A stretch of 49,737 nt of DNA from the NCBI GenBank assembly GCA_017396125.1, contig JAFQMX010000048.1, positions 1 to 49,737 on the forward strand, given 5' to 3'. Under the pieces are notes generated by a model that saw only the letters and a program-made list of their open reading frames with translations, made no database searches and was not told the DNA's origin. Of the stretch, positions 42,683 to 49,737 are shown one piece after another. Positions within the stretch are counted from its first letter, which is position 1; each line of letters opens with the position of its first letter. The translations under genes and the position numbers were made by a program. Source of the stretch: Clostridia bacterium. Its GTDB lineage: Bacteria > Bacillota > Clostridia > Christensenellales > Pumilibacteraceae.

Positions 42683-44128
42683 ATGAAAAGCGTTAATTTG
42701 GTTTACGGAGTAAAAGACAAACCGGGTGCAATCAAAACCATCCTGTTTGCGTTTCAGCAAGTTCTTGCAATTTTGGCAGCTACCATCGTTGTTCCTGTAA
42801 TTATCAACGGTTCAACCGGCTCTCAGATGTCGCAATCTGCAGCTCTTTTTGGTGCAGGAATAGGAACTATCGTATACTTATTGTTTACAAAATTTAAGAG
42901 TCCCGTATTTTTAGGTTCTTCGTTTGCATTCATAGGTTCGATGTGCGCGGCTTTTGCAGGCGCATCAAGTGCAGCAGCTGGCTATGCAGGATTTATTATC
43001 GGTGCACTTTTGGCTGGGTTAGTTTATGTCGTTATAGCTATCGTAGTTAAATTCGTGGGCGTAGGTTGGATAAACAAAATTATGCCACTTGCGGTTATCG
43101 GACCAACCGTTGCAATCATAGGTTTATCCCTTTCGGTTAACGCAGTTGGCGACTTGTTTAAGGGTAACGTTACCAAAGAAGTTATTGATTACGTTATCAA
43201 TTTCAACAACGGCATTCCAGAAATAGCACAAATCGCAAGCTACGTTCCTACGGCAAACACGTGGCTTTGTCTTCTTTGTGGATTGGTAACGCTCGCTACC
43301 GTCATCATCTGCTCCGTTTACGGCAAGAAAATGATAAAAATCATTCCGTTTATTATCGGTATCGGTGCAGGATACGTTTTGGCAGCTATATTTACACTTA
43401 TCGGTAGAGCTACCCAAAATCCATCGCTCGTAATCGTCAACTTTGATCTTTTCAAAGACATGGCTTGGTTACCTGACTTTACTTTCGTTAAAGCATTCAA
43501 GGGCTTCTCTGACATAAACTTGTCTTATATCGGAACTGTGGCAGTTGCTTATATCCCTGTTGCTTTCGTAGTTTTTGCTGAGCATCTTGCCGACCACAAA
43601 AACATTTCGTCCATCATCGATACCGACCTCACGCAAGACCCAGGTTTGCATAGAACTCTTCTTGGTGACGGTGTAGGTTCTATGGCGGGCGCGTTCTTCG
43701 GTGGTTGCCCTAACACTACTTACGGAGAATCCGTTGGATGCGTTGCAATTTCGGGTAACGCGTCGGTAGTTACGATTATCGTAGCAGCAATCATTTGTAT
43801 CATTTCCGCATTTTTCGCACCATTCATGACCTTGCTCGCAACCATTCCTTCTTGTGTAATGGGCGGCGTGTGCGTATCGCTTTACGGCTTTATCGCAGTA
43901 TCCGGATTGAAGATGATTCAAAAAGTTGACCTCAACAAAAACTACAACCTCTTCACTGTATCCGTAATTTTGATTTCCGGTGTGGGCGGAATGGTATTGA
44001 ACATCGGATCTGTCACTATTACTTCCGTTGCTTGTGCTCTTATTTTGGGTATCTTGACCAACCTCTTGACCTCAAGAGCAGCCAAAAAAGACCAACAAGA
44101 AACAGAGCCTACTGAAACCGCAGAATAA
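42683..44128 (+). CDS. uraA: Uracil-xanthine permease (NCS2 family)
   Basis: Proton-coupled nucleobase uptake. 481 residues with about 12-14 helices, starting at the ATG after AAGGAG. The NCS2 signature appears as FFGGCPNTTYGESVG, and FAFIGSMCAAFAGAS and VVFAEHLADHKN align with substrate-site regions of the family. Uracil is the inferred substrate because upp follows directly (19 bases). Controlled by the leader region upstream. Confidence 0.94.
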   Translation: MKSVNLVYGVKDKPGAIKTILFAFQQVLAILAATIVVPVIINGSTGSQMSQSAALFGAGIGTIVYLLFTKFKSPVFLGSSFAFIGSMCAAFAGASSAAAGYAGFIIGALLAGLVYVVIAIVVKFVGVGWINKIMPLAVIGPTVAIIGLSLSVNAVGDLFKGNVTKEVIDYVINFNNGIPEIAQIASYVPTANTWLCLLCGLVTLATVIICSVYGKKMIKIIPFIIGIGAGYVLAAIFTLIGRATQNPSLVIVNFDLFKDMAWLPDFTFVKAFKGFSDINLSYIGTVAVAYIPVAFVVFAEHLADHKNISSIIDTDLTQDPGLHRTLLGDGVGSMAGAFFGGCPNTTYGESVGCVAISGNASVVTIIVAAIICIISAFFAPFMTLLATIPSCVMGGVCVSLYGFIAVSGLKMIQKVDLNKNYNLFTVSVILISGVGGMVLNIGSVTITSVACALILGILTNLLTSRAAKKDQQETEPTETAE

Positions 44129-44147
44129 GAACAAAAGAGGATCGATT

Positions 44148-44783
44148 ATGGAAAATAACAAAGTTCACATTTTAGACCACCCTCTTATTAGACACAAGCT
44201 TGCCATAATAAGAAATAAAGAAACCAACACCAAGCAGTTCCGCGAAATTATCAAAGAAATTGCTATGCTTATGGCTTATGAAAGCTTCAAGGACGTTCCT
44301 ACCCAAGAGGTTACCGTTCAAACCCCACTAGAAAGCATTCAGCAAACGATAGTTAAGGAAAATTCTATAGCAATCGTTCCTATTCTCCGCGCCGGACTCG
44401 GCATGGTAGACGGCATACTTTCATTGTTCCCGGCAGCAAAAATTGGTCATATCGGACTAGCTCGTAACGAAAAAACTTTAGAGCCTGAAGAATATTATTG
44501 TAAGCTTCCAGCTGATATCGAAGAAAAAATAGTTATGGTAGTCGATCCAATGCTTGCAACGGGCGGTAGCGCGGTTGACGCAATCAAAATGCTAAAAAAA
44601 CGCGGTTGCAAAAAAATAAAGCTTTTGTCAATTATCGCAGCGCCTGAGGGCGTCGAAAAGGTTGCCAAAGAGCATCCAGACGTTGAAATCTTTATTTCCA
44701 CTCTAGACCGTTGCCTAAACGAACACGGATATATTTTGCCGGGCTTAGGTGACGCCGGCGATCGTATTTTCGGCACTAAATAA
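44148..44783 (+). CDS. upp: Uracil phosphoribosyltransferase
   Basis: Converts uracil and PRPP to UMP in salvage, using uracil from the adjacent permease and PRPP from Prs. 211 residues, the normal size. PRPP-binding loop VDPMLATGGS and the uracil-site stretch YILPGLGDAGDRIFGT are both intact. AGAGGA precedes the ATG. Two terminators follow. Confidence 0.97.
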   Translation: MENNKVHILDHPLIRHKLAIIRNKETNTKQFREIIKEIAMLMAYESFKDVPTQEVTVQTPLESIQQTIVKENSIAIVPILRAGLGMVDGILSLFPAAKIGHIGLARNEKTLEPEEYYCKLPADIEEKIVMVVDPMLATGGSAVDAIKMLKKRGCKKIKLLSIIAAPEGVEKVAKEHPDVEIFISTLDRCLNEHGYILPGLGDAGDRIFGTK

Positions 44784-44787
44784 CTAA

Positions 44788-44828
44788 CAAAACACACTGC
44801 TCGCTATTTGATGCAGTGTGTTTTTTCA
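44788..44828 (+). terminator. Intrinsic terminator of uraA-upp
   Basis: Stem ACACACTGC/GCAGTGTGT (44792-44800 and 44813-44821) then six T. Confidence 0.9.
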
Positions 44829-44837
44829 ATTATCAAA

Positions 44838-44877
44838 CAAAAAAAGCACACTGTATATTTACAATGTGCTTTTGTTT
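44838..44877. terminator. Second hairpin terminator
   Basis: Stem AAAGCACA/TGTGCTTT with flanking A- and T-runs; a backup terminator or one for the minus strand. Confidence 0.7.
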
Positions 44878-45070
44878 TATAATAATTATGTAGCAATACA
44901 GAAGGTCATATTTGAAATATCCCCCTACACCTACAAAAATGTGTGGCTATAATTTTGGCATTAATCTCATTTTTTAATGAAATTTTTGCAAACCTATACA
45001 AATATCATTGAGAAGCTTTGCCGACTTAAAACTGCCAACTTATTTAACCTGTAGTTAACTTTACGTTAAA
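44878..45070. other. AT-rich spacer, nothing recognised
   Basis: No gene, promoter or strong hairpin seen between the upp terminators and the Cys-rich peptide gene. Confidence 0.5.
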
Positions 45071-45262
45071 TTATTTTGCAGGAATATTAACGTATTTTGG
45101 GCAATCACTACTGCTTGTTGCATTTGGATTGATTTTGTAGTTGCAACTGCATTTTCCACACGTTGTGTTGCTTGGGGCTACCCATTTGCCAAATTCTGCC
45201 GTTCTTTCCCCCTGCCAATATGCACATGTTAGGCAACATTTACTTGTTGTTTTCCAGCTCAT
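45071..45262 (-). CDS. 63-residue cysteine-rich protein
   Basis: Strong AAGGAGGAA before the ATG supports a real gene. Seven Cys (C9, C10, C13, C35, C38, C40, C54) in the pattern CCxxCAYWxGER...CGKCSC...C, which looks like a small zinc- or metal-binding fold; no known family is claimed. Third gene of a minus-strand set with the coiled-coil and FNTRQ-repeat proteins; the ribosome sites of the set share a CAAAGGAG core. AT-rich. Confidence 0.75.
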   Translation of the reverse strand: MSWKTTSKCCLTCAYWQGERTAEFGKWVAPSNTTCGKCSCNYKINPNATSSSDCPKYVNIPAK

Positions 45263-45292
45263 ACCTTCCTCCTTTGTTGATATTTTTAATTT

Positions 45293-45961
45293 TTATTCTT
45301 GAATATATAGTCTGATTCCTTCCTCTAAATACATTTTCATTACTTCTTTATTGCAAGCAATTTCCGGAAGGCGATCTTTAAGTTCTAACAAAAAGTTGCG
45401 TTTGTCACCAATCCAAGTCTTTGCAGGAATTGAAAACAATGCATTTTTATGTTTGTAAAGAAACATTTCAAAGTCAATTTCGTCTTCTCCTGCCATGTGC
45501 AAGGTAATTTCCCACAAGGTTTCCAGTAAAGTAAGTTTTATTTTTTCATCGTCGTTTTCTCTTATAGAAACAAAGTTTTTAATAAGCGCCACAAAAATGT
45601 TGCTATCGCCAAAACACAGGCGTGGCTTGTGGCATCTATATAAATCAATTAAGTCCATTCTGCTTCTCTCATAGCCACCAAAATATCGAGATTCAGCAAA
45701 GAAATCAACAATGCTATTAAGTGGTGCTCCCCAAAAATCCTCATCGTTAGCATAAGCGCGATAAATATCATCATAAGTATATGGCGAATCCCACTTTTTG
45801 TTGTCATATGCTTCGTCATATCCAAGTTTTTTTATTTCTTCATATGCAATTTTTGCTCTTTCTGCTTCCAATCTAATCTTTTCTGCTTCCTCTGCTGCTT
45901 TTTGAGCGGCCAGTTTTGCTTCTTTTTCGGCTTTTCTTTTCTTAAATCCAAATAAGTCCAT
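45293..45961 (-). CDS. Hypothetical protein with N-terminal coiled coil
   Basis: 222 residues. Residues ~7-45 form a charged Ala/Glu/Lys coiled coil (KRKAEKEAKLAAQKAAEEAE). The rest is soluble and mostly helical, rich in Tyr, Asp and Trp, with YTYDDIYRAYANDEDFWG and LLETLWEITLHMAGEDEIDF. No known motif. Strong CAAAGGAG ribosome site. Middle gene of the putative FNTRQ operon, 53 bases after the repeat-protein gene. Confidence 0.75.
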   Translation of the reverse strand: MDLFGFKKRKAEKEAKLAAQKAAEEAEKIRLEAERAKIAYEEIKKLGYDEAYDNKKWDSPYTYDDIYRAYANDEDFWGAPLNSIVDFFAESRYFGGYERSRMDLIDLYRCHKPRLCFGDSNIFVALIKNFVSIRENDDEKIKLTLLETLWEITLHMAGEDEIDFEMFLYKHKNALFSIPAKTWIGDKRNFLLELKDRLPEIACNKEVMKMYLEEGIRLYIQE

Positions 45962-46013
45962 GTCTTTACTCTCCTTTGTTTTTATTTTAAGTCATAAAAA
46001 AGCTTGGTAGCCT

Positions 46014-46223
46014 TTACCTTTTGTTGTAAATAAAGGACACTGCTACGTTTCCTTTTGCTACTACTTGCCTTGTGTTAAACTCGATTGTGTCGTCATATGC
46101 TTTGCGATAGATTGCAAGGATTTGACGGGTATTGAAATCAATCGCATAAACGTCGCCATTGGGCTTATGTTCCAAAATACCAACAATTTGACGGGTGTTG
46201 AAATCTTTGACGTACTCTTGCAT
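46014..46223 (-). CDS. Small repeat protein with three FNTRQ motifs
   Basis: 69 residues from the ATG at 46223, with CAAAGGAGAAAGGT upstream. Three tandem units each open with [DE]FNTRQ followed by a hydrophobic pair: DFNTRQIVGILEHKPNGDVY, DFNTRQILAIYRKAYDDT and EFNTRQVVAKGNVAVSFIY. Spacing is 22 and 19 residues. The pattern suggests three short beta-hairpins. The corresponding DNA is also repeated (TTGACGGGTRTTGAAATC). Function unknown. First gene of the operon facing the XRE regulator. Confidence 0.72.
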   Translation of the reverse strand: MQEYVKDFNTRQIVGILEHKPNGDVYAIDFNTRQILAIYRKAYDDTIEFNTRQVVAKGNVAVSFIYNKR

Positions 46224-46275
46224 ACCTTTCTCCTTTGCATAACAATTAGATTATTTAGCATACTAGACACATCTA

Positions 46276-46304
46276 TATTATACAGAACATTTTGTTCCAA
46301 GTCA
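46276..46304 (-). promoter_or_regulatory. Promoter of the FNTRQ operon with an operator palindrome in the spacer
   Basis: On the minus strand TTGACT (46304-46299), a 17-base spacer and TATAAT (46281-46276). The palindrome GAACATTTTGTTC (46285-46297) fills the spacer, so a bound regulator would exclude polymerase. Confidence 0.75.
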
Positions 46305-46326
46305 ACAATTTAGGAACAAATTGTTC
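46285..46326. promoter_or_regulatory. Paired GAACA-N3-TGTTC operators
   Basis: Two perfect 13-base palindromes of the same half-site, GAACATTTTGTTC (46285-46297) and GAACAAATTGTTC (46314-46326), with centres 29 bases apart in the divergent region. They are the likely binding sites of the XRE protein encoded next to them. The five-base gap in GAAC-N5-GTTC differs from the GAAC-N4-GTTC of Gram-positive LexA boxes. Confidence 0.7.
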
Positions 46327-46338
46327 TAAAATATAATT

Positions 46339-46548
46339 ATGAAAAATTTATTTCATAAAAGATTGTCCTCATTGCGAATAGAGTCCGCCTTGACCAGAAT
46401 ACAGCTTGCAGAAAAATTAAACGTTTCTGTAAGATTGATTTCATATTGGGAAAATGGCGAAAGAGAGTGCAGTTTTGATATGCTTATGTCTATAGCGGAC
46501 ATTTTTGGCGTAAGCACGGATTACCTTCTGGGAAAAACAGAATACTGA
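46339..46548 (+). CDS. XRE-family regulator of the FNTRQ module
   Basis: 69 residues forming one Cro/C1 HTH: HKRLSSLRIESALTRIQLAE for helices 1-2, NVSVRLISYWENGERE for the recognition helix, then MLMSIADIFGVSTDYLLGK. No ribosome site is visible before the ATG (the upstream bases are AAAATATAATT). A TATAAT ends one base before the start codon, so it cannot serve as a conventional -10 for this start. The gene is divergent from the FNTRQ operon and next to the paired operators, consistent with a local repressor that also controls itself. Confidence 0.85.
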   Translation: MKNLFHKRLSSLRIESALTRIQLAEKLNVSVRLISYWENGERECSFDMLMSIADIFGVSTDYLLGKTEY

Positions 46549-46552
46549 TCAA

Positions 46553-46590
46553 CAAAAAAGAATCACCATTAATGGTGATTCTTTTTTTAT
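46553..46590. terminator. Bidirectional intrinsic terminator
   Basis: Perfect palindrome AATCACCATTAATGGTGATT flanked by A- and T-runs. Confidence 0.88.
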
Positions 46591-46689
46591 TTTTATTTTG
46601 TTTTTGTCGTTATAAAATTTAATATGCCTAAGGCTTAAAGTTTTTGTAACTTCTGCTTTGGATCATTTTGTTTTATAACAATTATTTGA

Positions 46690-46965
46690 TTACTCTGCTT
46701 TGAAAGGGAGCAAAGCCATCTGTCTAGCGCGCTTTATCGCGGTAGTGAGCGCTCTTTGATGTTCTGCGCAAACTCCGGAAGTACGTCTAGGAATAATTTT
46801 ACCCTTTTCGGTAATGAAGCGCTTGAGTTTAGCAACGTCCTTGTAATCAATTTCGCTAGCCTTTTCTACGCAGTAAGGACAAACCTTTTTCTTTTGGGTT
46901 CTTCTTACTTTTTTGATTTTATCGTCGCCTTCAGCGTTCTTATTATAAGATGCTTTCTTATCCAT
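46690..46965 (-). CDS. rpsR: Ribosomal protein bS18
   Basis: 91 residues; small-subunit protein that pairs with S6. The conserved core [19 protein letters not shown] and [20 protein letters not shown] is intact. Zinc-type cysteines CPYC at ~29-32 plus CxxH near 66 mark it as the zinc-binding form. Third gene of rpsF-ssb-rpsR, 18 bases after ssb. Confidence 0.97.
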   Translation of the reverse strand: MDKKASYNKNAEGDDKIKKVRRTQKKKVCPYCVEKASEIDYKDVAKLKRFITEKGKIIPRRTSGVCAEHQRALTTAIKRARQMALLPFKAE

Positions 46966-46983
46966 AATTAACCTCCTGTTAAA

Positions 46984-47379
46984 TTAAAAGGGCAGGTCGT
47001 CGTTATCGACAGGCGCCATATCAACCTTTTTGGATGCAGACGGTCTTTCTCCATCACTGCTACCCATTGCTGTCAAGAATTCAACGTCTTCAGCTACGAT
47101 ATCGGTAGAAAATCTCTTGTTTCCATCCTTGTCCTCATAGCTACGGTTTTGAATATTGCCCACGATAGCAACCTTTCGGCCCTTAGATAAATATTTGCTA
47201 CAATTTTCCGCCAGTCCTCTCCAAGTAACGATATTGAAGAAGTCCGCCTCTCTCTCGCCGTTTTGATTAGCGTAAGCTCTGTTTACGGCGATGGAAAATC
47301 TGCAAAGAGACACTCCCGAAGCAGTAGTAGTAAGCTCGGGATCTCTAGTGAGATTGCCTATAAGTATACATTTATTCAT
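46984..47379 (-). CDS. ssb: Single-stranded DNA-binding protein
   Basis: 131 residues. N-terminal OB fold (MNKCILIGNLTRDPELTTTA through FLTAMGS), a short linker, and the acidic C-terminal tip DNDDLPF that recruits replication and repair proteins. Sits between rpsF and rpsR, nine bases after rpsF; the linker is short relative to many SSBs. Confidence 0.97.
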   Translation of the reverse strand: MNKCILIGNLTRDPELTTTASGVSLCRFSIAVNRAYANQNGEREADFFNIVTWRGLAENCSKYLSKGRKVAIVGNIQNRSYEDKDGNKRFSTDIVAEDVEFLTAMGSSDGERPSASKKVDMAPVDNDDLPF

Positions 47380-47388
47380 AGGTCACCT

Positions 47389-47676
47389 CTAACCTTTACG
47401 CGTAACCAAAAATCTAACGACTTCGTCCGCGATTCTCATCTGACGCTCAAGCTCTTTGGTGAAAAGATTGTCGTCGATGGCAAAATTCATAAGCACATAG
47501 TATCCTTCGGTCTTGTAGTTGACAGGGTAAGCGAGTTTTTTGAGACCCCACTTGTTAACCGATTCAACCTCTCCGCCGCTGGTCTTAACGAGCTCAGCAA
47601 ACTTTTCGGTCTGAGCGTTGATAGCAGCTTCGTCTAATCCGGACGATAAAATGTACAAAACTTCGTACTTTGTCAT
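47389..47676 (-). CDS. rpsF: Ribosomal protein bS6
   Basis: 95 residues from the ATG at 47676 after AAGGAGG; the further upstream in-frame codons belong to the leader. Typical stretches: YEVLYILSSGLDE, WGLKKLAYPVNYKTEGYYVLMNF and MRIADEVVRFLVTRKG. The leader contains two hairpins that could carry S6:S18 autoregulation. Confidence 0.96.
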   Translation of the reverse strand: MTKYEVLYILSSGLDEAAINAQTEKFAELVKTSGGEVESVNKWGLKKLAYPVNYKTEGYYVLMNFAIDDNLFTKELERQMRIADEVVRFLVTRKG

Positions 47677-47703
47677 TTTTTTGCACCTCCTTGTGGACTT
47701 ATG

Positions 47704-47750
47704 ACTCCCGAAAATCAACGGGAGTAAGGAATTCGCTTAATTTAAGCGAA
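47704..47750 (-). promoter_or_regulatory. Hairpin pair in the rpsF leader
   Basis: ACTCCCG/CGGGAGT (47704-47710 and 47719-47725) close to the ribosome site, and TTCGCTTA/TAAGCGAA (47732-47739 and 47743-47750) upstream. In firmicutes S6:S18 binds a CCG-containing leader stem; whether this is that element cannot be shown here. Confidence 0.5.
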
Positions 47751-47754
47751 GACA

Positions 47755-47783
47755 ATTTTAACACATATTACCACAAAAATCAA
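47755..47783 (-). promoter_or_regulatory. Promoter of rpsF-ssb-rpsR
   Basis: On the minus strand TTGATT (47783-47778), a 17-base spacer and TAAAAT (47760-47755). Confidence 0.65.
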
Positions 47784-47803
47784 GCGATTTGTTGGCAAAG
47801 GGC

Positions 47804-47846
47804 ACAAAAAAACAGGCTTTTTGCAAAATTTACAGCCTGTTTTTGA
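47804..47846 (-). terminator. Intrinsic terminator of the DtxR-type gene
   Basis: On the minus strand AAACAGGCT/AGCCTGTTT followed by a long T-run. Confidence 0.85.
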
Positions 47847-47865
47847 TAATTTCGTTTGCTTTTTG

Positions 47866-48237
47866 TCAGTTCTTGTGGCTTTCCACAAAGCTTTTCATAA
47901 TCTCAAACATTTCCTCCGAAATGACGTGCTCGATACGGCAAGCATTTTCTTCTGCCAATTCCTTGTCCGCGCCCACTACCTCAAGCAGCGCAGTAATGAT
48001 GCGGTGGCGCTCGTAAATATGCGTAGCTTTTTTCAGTCCCGACTCAGTAAACCTGATTTCGCCCGACTCGCTACGGGTAATATAGCCATTTTTTTCTAGT
48101 AGCCCTACTGCGCGCGACACGCTGGGCTTGGAAAAATTGAGTTCCGCAGCAATATCGATAGAGTGAATATCTGTTTTTTGCTTGGAAAGGAGCAATATCG
48201 TTTCGAGATACATTTCTTCGGACTCACGGTATTTCAT
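47866..48237 (-). CDS. DtxR/MntR-family metal-dependent regulator
   Basis: 123 residues from the ATG at 48237 after GGGGAT; upstream in-frame codons are leader. The N-terminal winged helix (SIDIAAELNFSKPSVSRAVG) is followed by the metal-binding dimer domain with RHRIITALLEVVGAD, ENACRIEHVISEEMFEIM. There is no C-terminal SH3-like domain, so it is of the short MntR/TroR class. Placement after feoB and the FeoB-associated gene suggests it senses iron and controls iron uptake, but manganese cannot be excluded. Confidence 0.88.
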   Translation of the reverse strand: MKYRESEEMYLETILLLSKQKTDIHSIDIAAELNFSKPSVSRAVGLLEKNGYITRSESGEIRFTESGLKKATHIYERHRIITALLEVVGADKELAEENACRIEHVISEEMFEIMKSFVESHKN

Positions 48238-48315
48238 AAAAATCCCCTTTGCGTTTTTCACGCCTACGTTAGTATAATTATATACAACTTTTGCTCTTTT
48301 GTAAAGTGCCTCGCG

Positions 48316-48374
48316 ACCAAAACAACAAAAGCGAGTGCATTTTTTGCCGCTCGCCTTTTGCACTGTTGTTTTAA
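48316..48374 (-). terminator. Imperfect hairpin terminator after the feo genes
   Basis: Long imperfect stem around GCGAG/CTCGC with flanking AACAAC/GTTGTT arms, ending in TTTT on the minus strand. Confidence 0.5.
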
Positions 48375-48445
48375 TTAATACTTGAATAGCCAGTTATTTT
48401 ACAATTAGCGACTATGCTACTATTCGTTAATTAAGCGATTACACG

Positions 48446-48631
48446 TCAATCGTCGTGCTTACAGCAACAGCAAAGCTTAGTCTTTTCTGATTCTTCCTGC
48501 GCTTTTTTTGCGCAGTCACGCCTGTTTGGACAGCCAATACATTTTACCCCGCTCTTTTTTGCCTTAACGATATATCCGATTGCCCCACCAATTATCAGCA
48601 CGATTGCTACTATTGCAATAATTTCTACCAT
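48446..48631 (-). CDS. FeoB-associated Cys-rich membrane protein
   Basis: 61 residues: one N-terminal helix (IIAIVAIVLIIGGAIGYIV), then a Cys-rich cytoplasmic tail (CIGCPNRRDC and CCCC). This small protein commonly follows feoB in clostridia and is thought to assist ferrous iron transport in place of FeoC. It starts nine bases after feoB. Confidence 0.93.
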   Translation of the reverse strand: MVEIIAIVAIVLIIGGAIGYIVKAKKSGVKCIGCPNRRDCAKKAQEESEKTKLCCCCKHDD

Positions 48632-48640
48632 ACTGCCTCC

Positions 48641-49737
48641 TTACGCCTTTTTGGAAAGCTGATATTCGGATTTGAGCTGTTTTTGCTTTTTGATGACCAT
48701 AAAGGTAATGATTGCCACGATGGCAAGCACTATTGCCCAGCCCAAAATTGGCATCCAAGCCGAACCGAAGCTACCGCCGGTAAACAAGGTTCCAAAGAAG
48801 AACACCGCAAAGCCCACGGTATAACCCACCGCAAACTGCAAGCCGATTCCTGCCCACAACCACTTTCTGCTCTTGATTTCGGAATTCATTGCACCAATTG
48901 CAGCAAAGCACGGCGGACTAAATAGATTAAACATAAGGAACGCAAGCGCTGCAACCTTGGTTATTCCAAACACGGCTGCAACCTCTACGCCCACGCCGTC
49001 TACGAGAACGAGATCGTCAACATTGATAAGGTTGGTTATGCCAAAGCACACCGCCAACGTTCCGACTACGTTTTCCTTGGCGATAAAGCCAGTAACCGTA
49101 GCTGCAGCAAGCTGCCAAGCGCACACGCCGATTATAGGCGCAATCACGAATGCAAACGGAGTTGCGATATCGTGGAGAATAGATTCGCTCGCCTCAACCG
49201 CCTTAAATGTCCAGTCGAAGGTTTGCATAACGTGTACGGCAAAGTTGCACACGAGAATAATAGTTCCTGCCTTTACTATGTACGCCCAGCCACGGGAAAT
49301 CATGGATTTGCACGCGCCCCAAAGGCTAGGAAGCTTGTATTCAGGAAGTTCAATGATAAAGTACGATTTGCGATTTTTGTGTCCAGTGAGGAGATTAATG
49401 AGCAACGCACAACCAAGTATGATTGCGATTCCGGCAAAGTACATCATCGTTCCCACCCACGGCGAATCGCCAAAGAACGCGCCCGCAAACAACGCGATTA
49501 CCGGCAGCTTTGCACCGCACGGCATAAACGGAGTGAGCATTGCGGTTGCTCTGCGCTCTCTTTCGTTACGGATGGTACGGCAAGCCATTACGCCCGGAAT
49601 TGCACAGCCCGTTCCGATAACGAAAGCAATTATGGATTTGCCCGACAATCCCACTTTTTTGAATATAGGGTCAAGCACCACCGAAACACGTGCCATATAT
49701 CCGCAGTCCTCAAGTAGCGCGATTAGGAAATACATTA
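48641..49737 (-). CDS. feoB: Ferrous iron transport protein B, C-terminal part (5' end beyond the window)
   Basis: About 365 residues of the membrane part of FeoB are visible, covering Gate domains and the C-terminal helices; the N-terminal GTPase lies outside the window. FeoB signatures: LLEDCGYMARVSVVLD, GTGCAIPGVMACRTI and TPFMPCGAKLPV, each with conserved Cys. The C-terminus (IKKQKQLKSEYQLSKKA) is basic. Followed by the FeoB-associated gene, and upstream in transcription of a DtxR-type regulator. Confidence 0.95.
   Translation of the reverse strand, partial: MYFLIALLEDCGYMARVSVVLDPIFKKVGLSGKSIIAFVIGTGCAIPGVMACRTIRNERERRATAMLTPFMPCGAKLPVIALFAGAFFGDSPWVGTMMYFAGIAIILGCALLINLLTGHKNRKSYFIIELPEYKLPSLWGACKSMISRGWAYIVKAGTIILVCNFAVHVMQTFDWTFKAVEASESILHDIATPFAFVIAPIIGVCAWQLAAATVTGFIAKENVVGTLAVCFGITNLINVDDLVLVDGVGVEVAAVFGITKVAALAFLMFNLFSPPCFAAIGAMNSEIKSRKWLWAGIGLQFAVGYTVGFAVFFFGTLFTGGSFGSAWMPILGWAIVLAIVAIITFMVIKKQKQLKSEYQLSKKA

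Noticed and set aside
42522-42683. Purine or PyrR-type riboswitch before uraA
   Set aside because: No purine-aptamer loop sequences or PyrR-binding anti-antiterminator consensus could be recognised; a leader peptide and hairpin explain the region better.
46285-46326. GAAC...GTTC palindromes as LexA (SOS) boxes
   Set aside because: The half-sites are separated by five bases, whereas firmicute LexA boxes are GAAC-N4-GTTC, and an XRE regulator lies beside them.

Overview
The window looks like a chromosomal contig from an anaerobic, low-to-moderate GC Gram-positive bacterium of the Clostridia. The grounds are a Bacillus/Clostridia-type large SRP RNA with an Alu domain, a CdaA diadenylate cyclase, a PerR plus reverse-rubrerythrin stress operon, the firmicute-style glmU-prs and rpsF-ssb-rpsR orders, strong GGAGG ribosome sites and lipobox-type lipoproteins. 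The lineage is an inference; no rRNA or marker-gene comparison could be made. The window opens inside an L-cysteine desulfidase/serine dehydratase-like gene and closes inside feoB.

Layout. 1-10.2 kb is mostly housekeeping: UPF0597 enzyme, a DUF6173-like protein, DUF1015 protein, cdaA followed by a tiny membrane protein resembling only the N-terminus of CdaR, ferritin, a ClC antiporter, an AT-rich zinc-ribbon membrane protein divergent from an XRE regulator, and adenine deaminase. 10.1-10.7 kb holds a frameshifted REP-associated transposase with two inverted REP hairpins inside its reading frame. 10.8-17 kb is a minus-strand block of galT, an RluA pseudouridine synthase, a methyltransferase and ileS. 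17.2-19.5 kb is a tandem family of four small membrane or lipid-anchored proteins behind one strong promoter. SRP RNA follows at about 19.9-20.2 kb.

20.3-36.6 kb holds three BspA-like leucine-rich-repeat lipoproteins, one a 2,796-residue giant, interleaved with nadE, small hypothetical genes, and a glmU-prs operon whose GlmU has lost its uridylyltransferase active-site loop. 36.9-38 kb is perR with reverse rubrerythrin, then an 18-cysteine small protein, azlCD, a HAD phosphatase, phosphoglucomutase and uraA-upp. The last pair is preceded by a 23-codon leader peptide and a possible attenuator. 45-46.6 kb is a small accessory module: an XRE regulator faces an operon encoding an FNTRQ-repeat protein, a coiled-coil protein and a Cys-rich peptide, with paired GAACA-N3-TGTTC palindromes in the promoter region. 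The end holds rpsF-ssb-rpsR and a DtxR-type regulator beside a FeoB-associated protein and feoB.

Themes: peroxide and iron handling (ferritin, PerR, reverse rubrerythrin, DtxR, Feo), purine/pyrimidine salvage (ade, prs, uraA, upp) and a large surface-lipoprotein investment. No CRISPR array, prophage, tRNA or rRNA gene was recognised. The most unusual items are the CdaR stub, the degenerate GlmU, the transposase carrying REP hairpins inside its gene, the four-paralogue array and the FNTRQ module.
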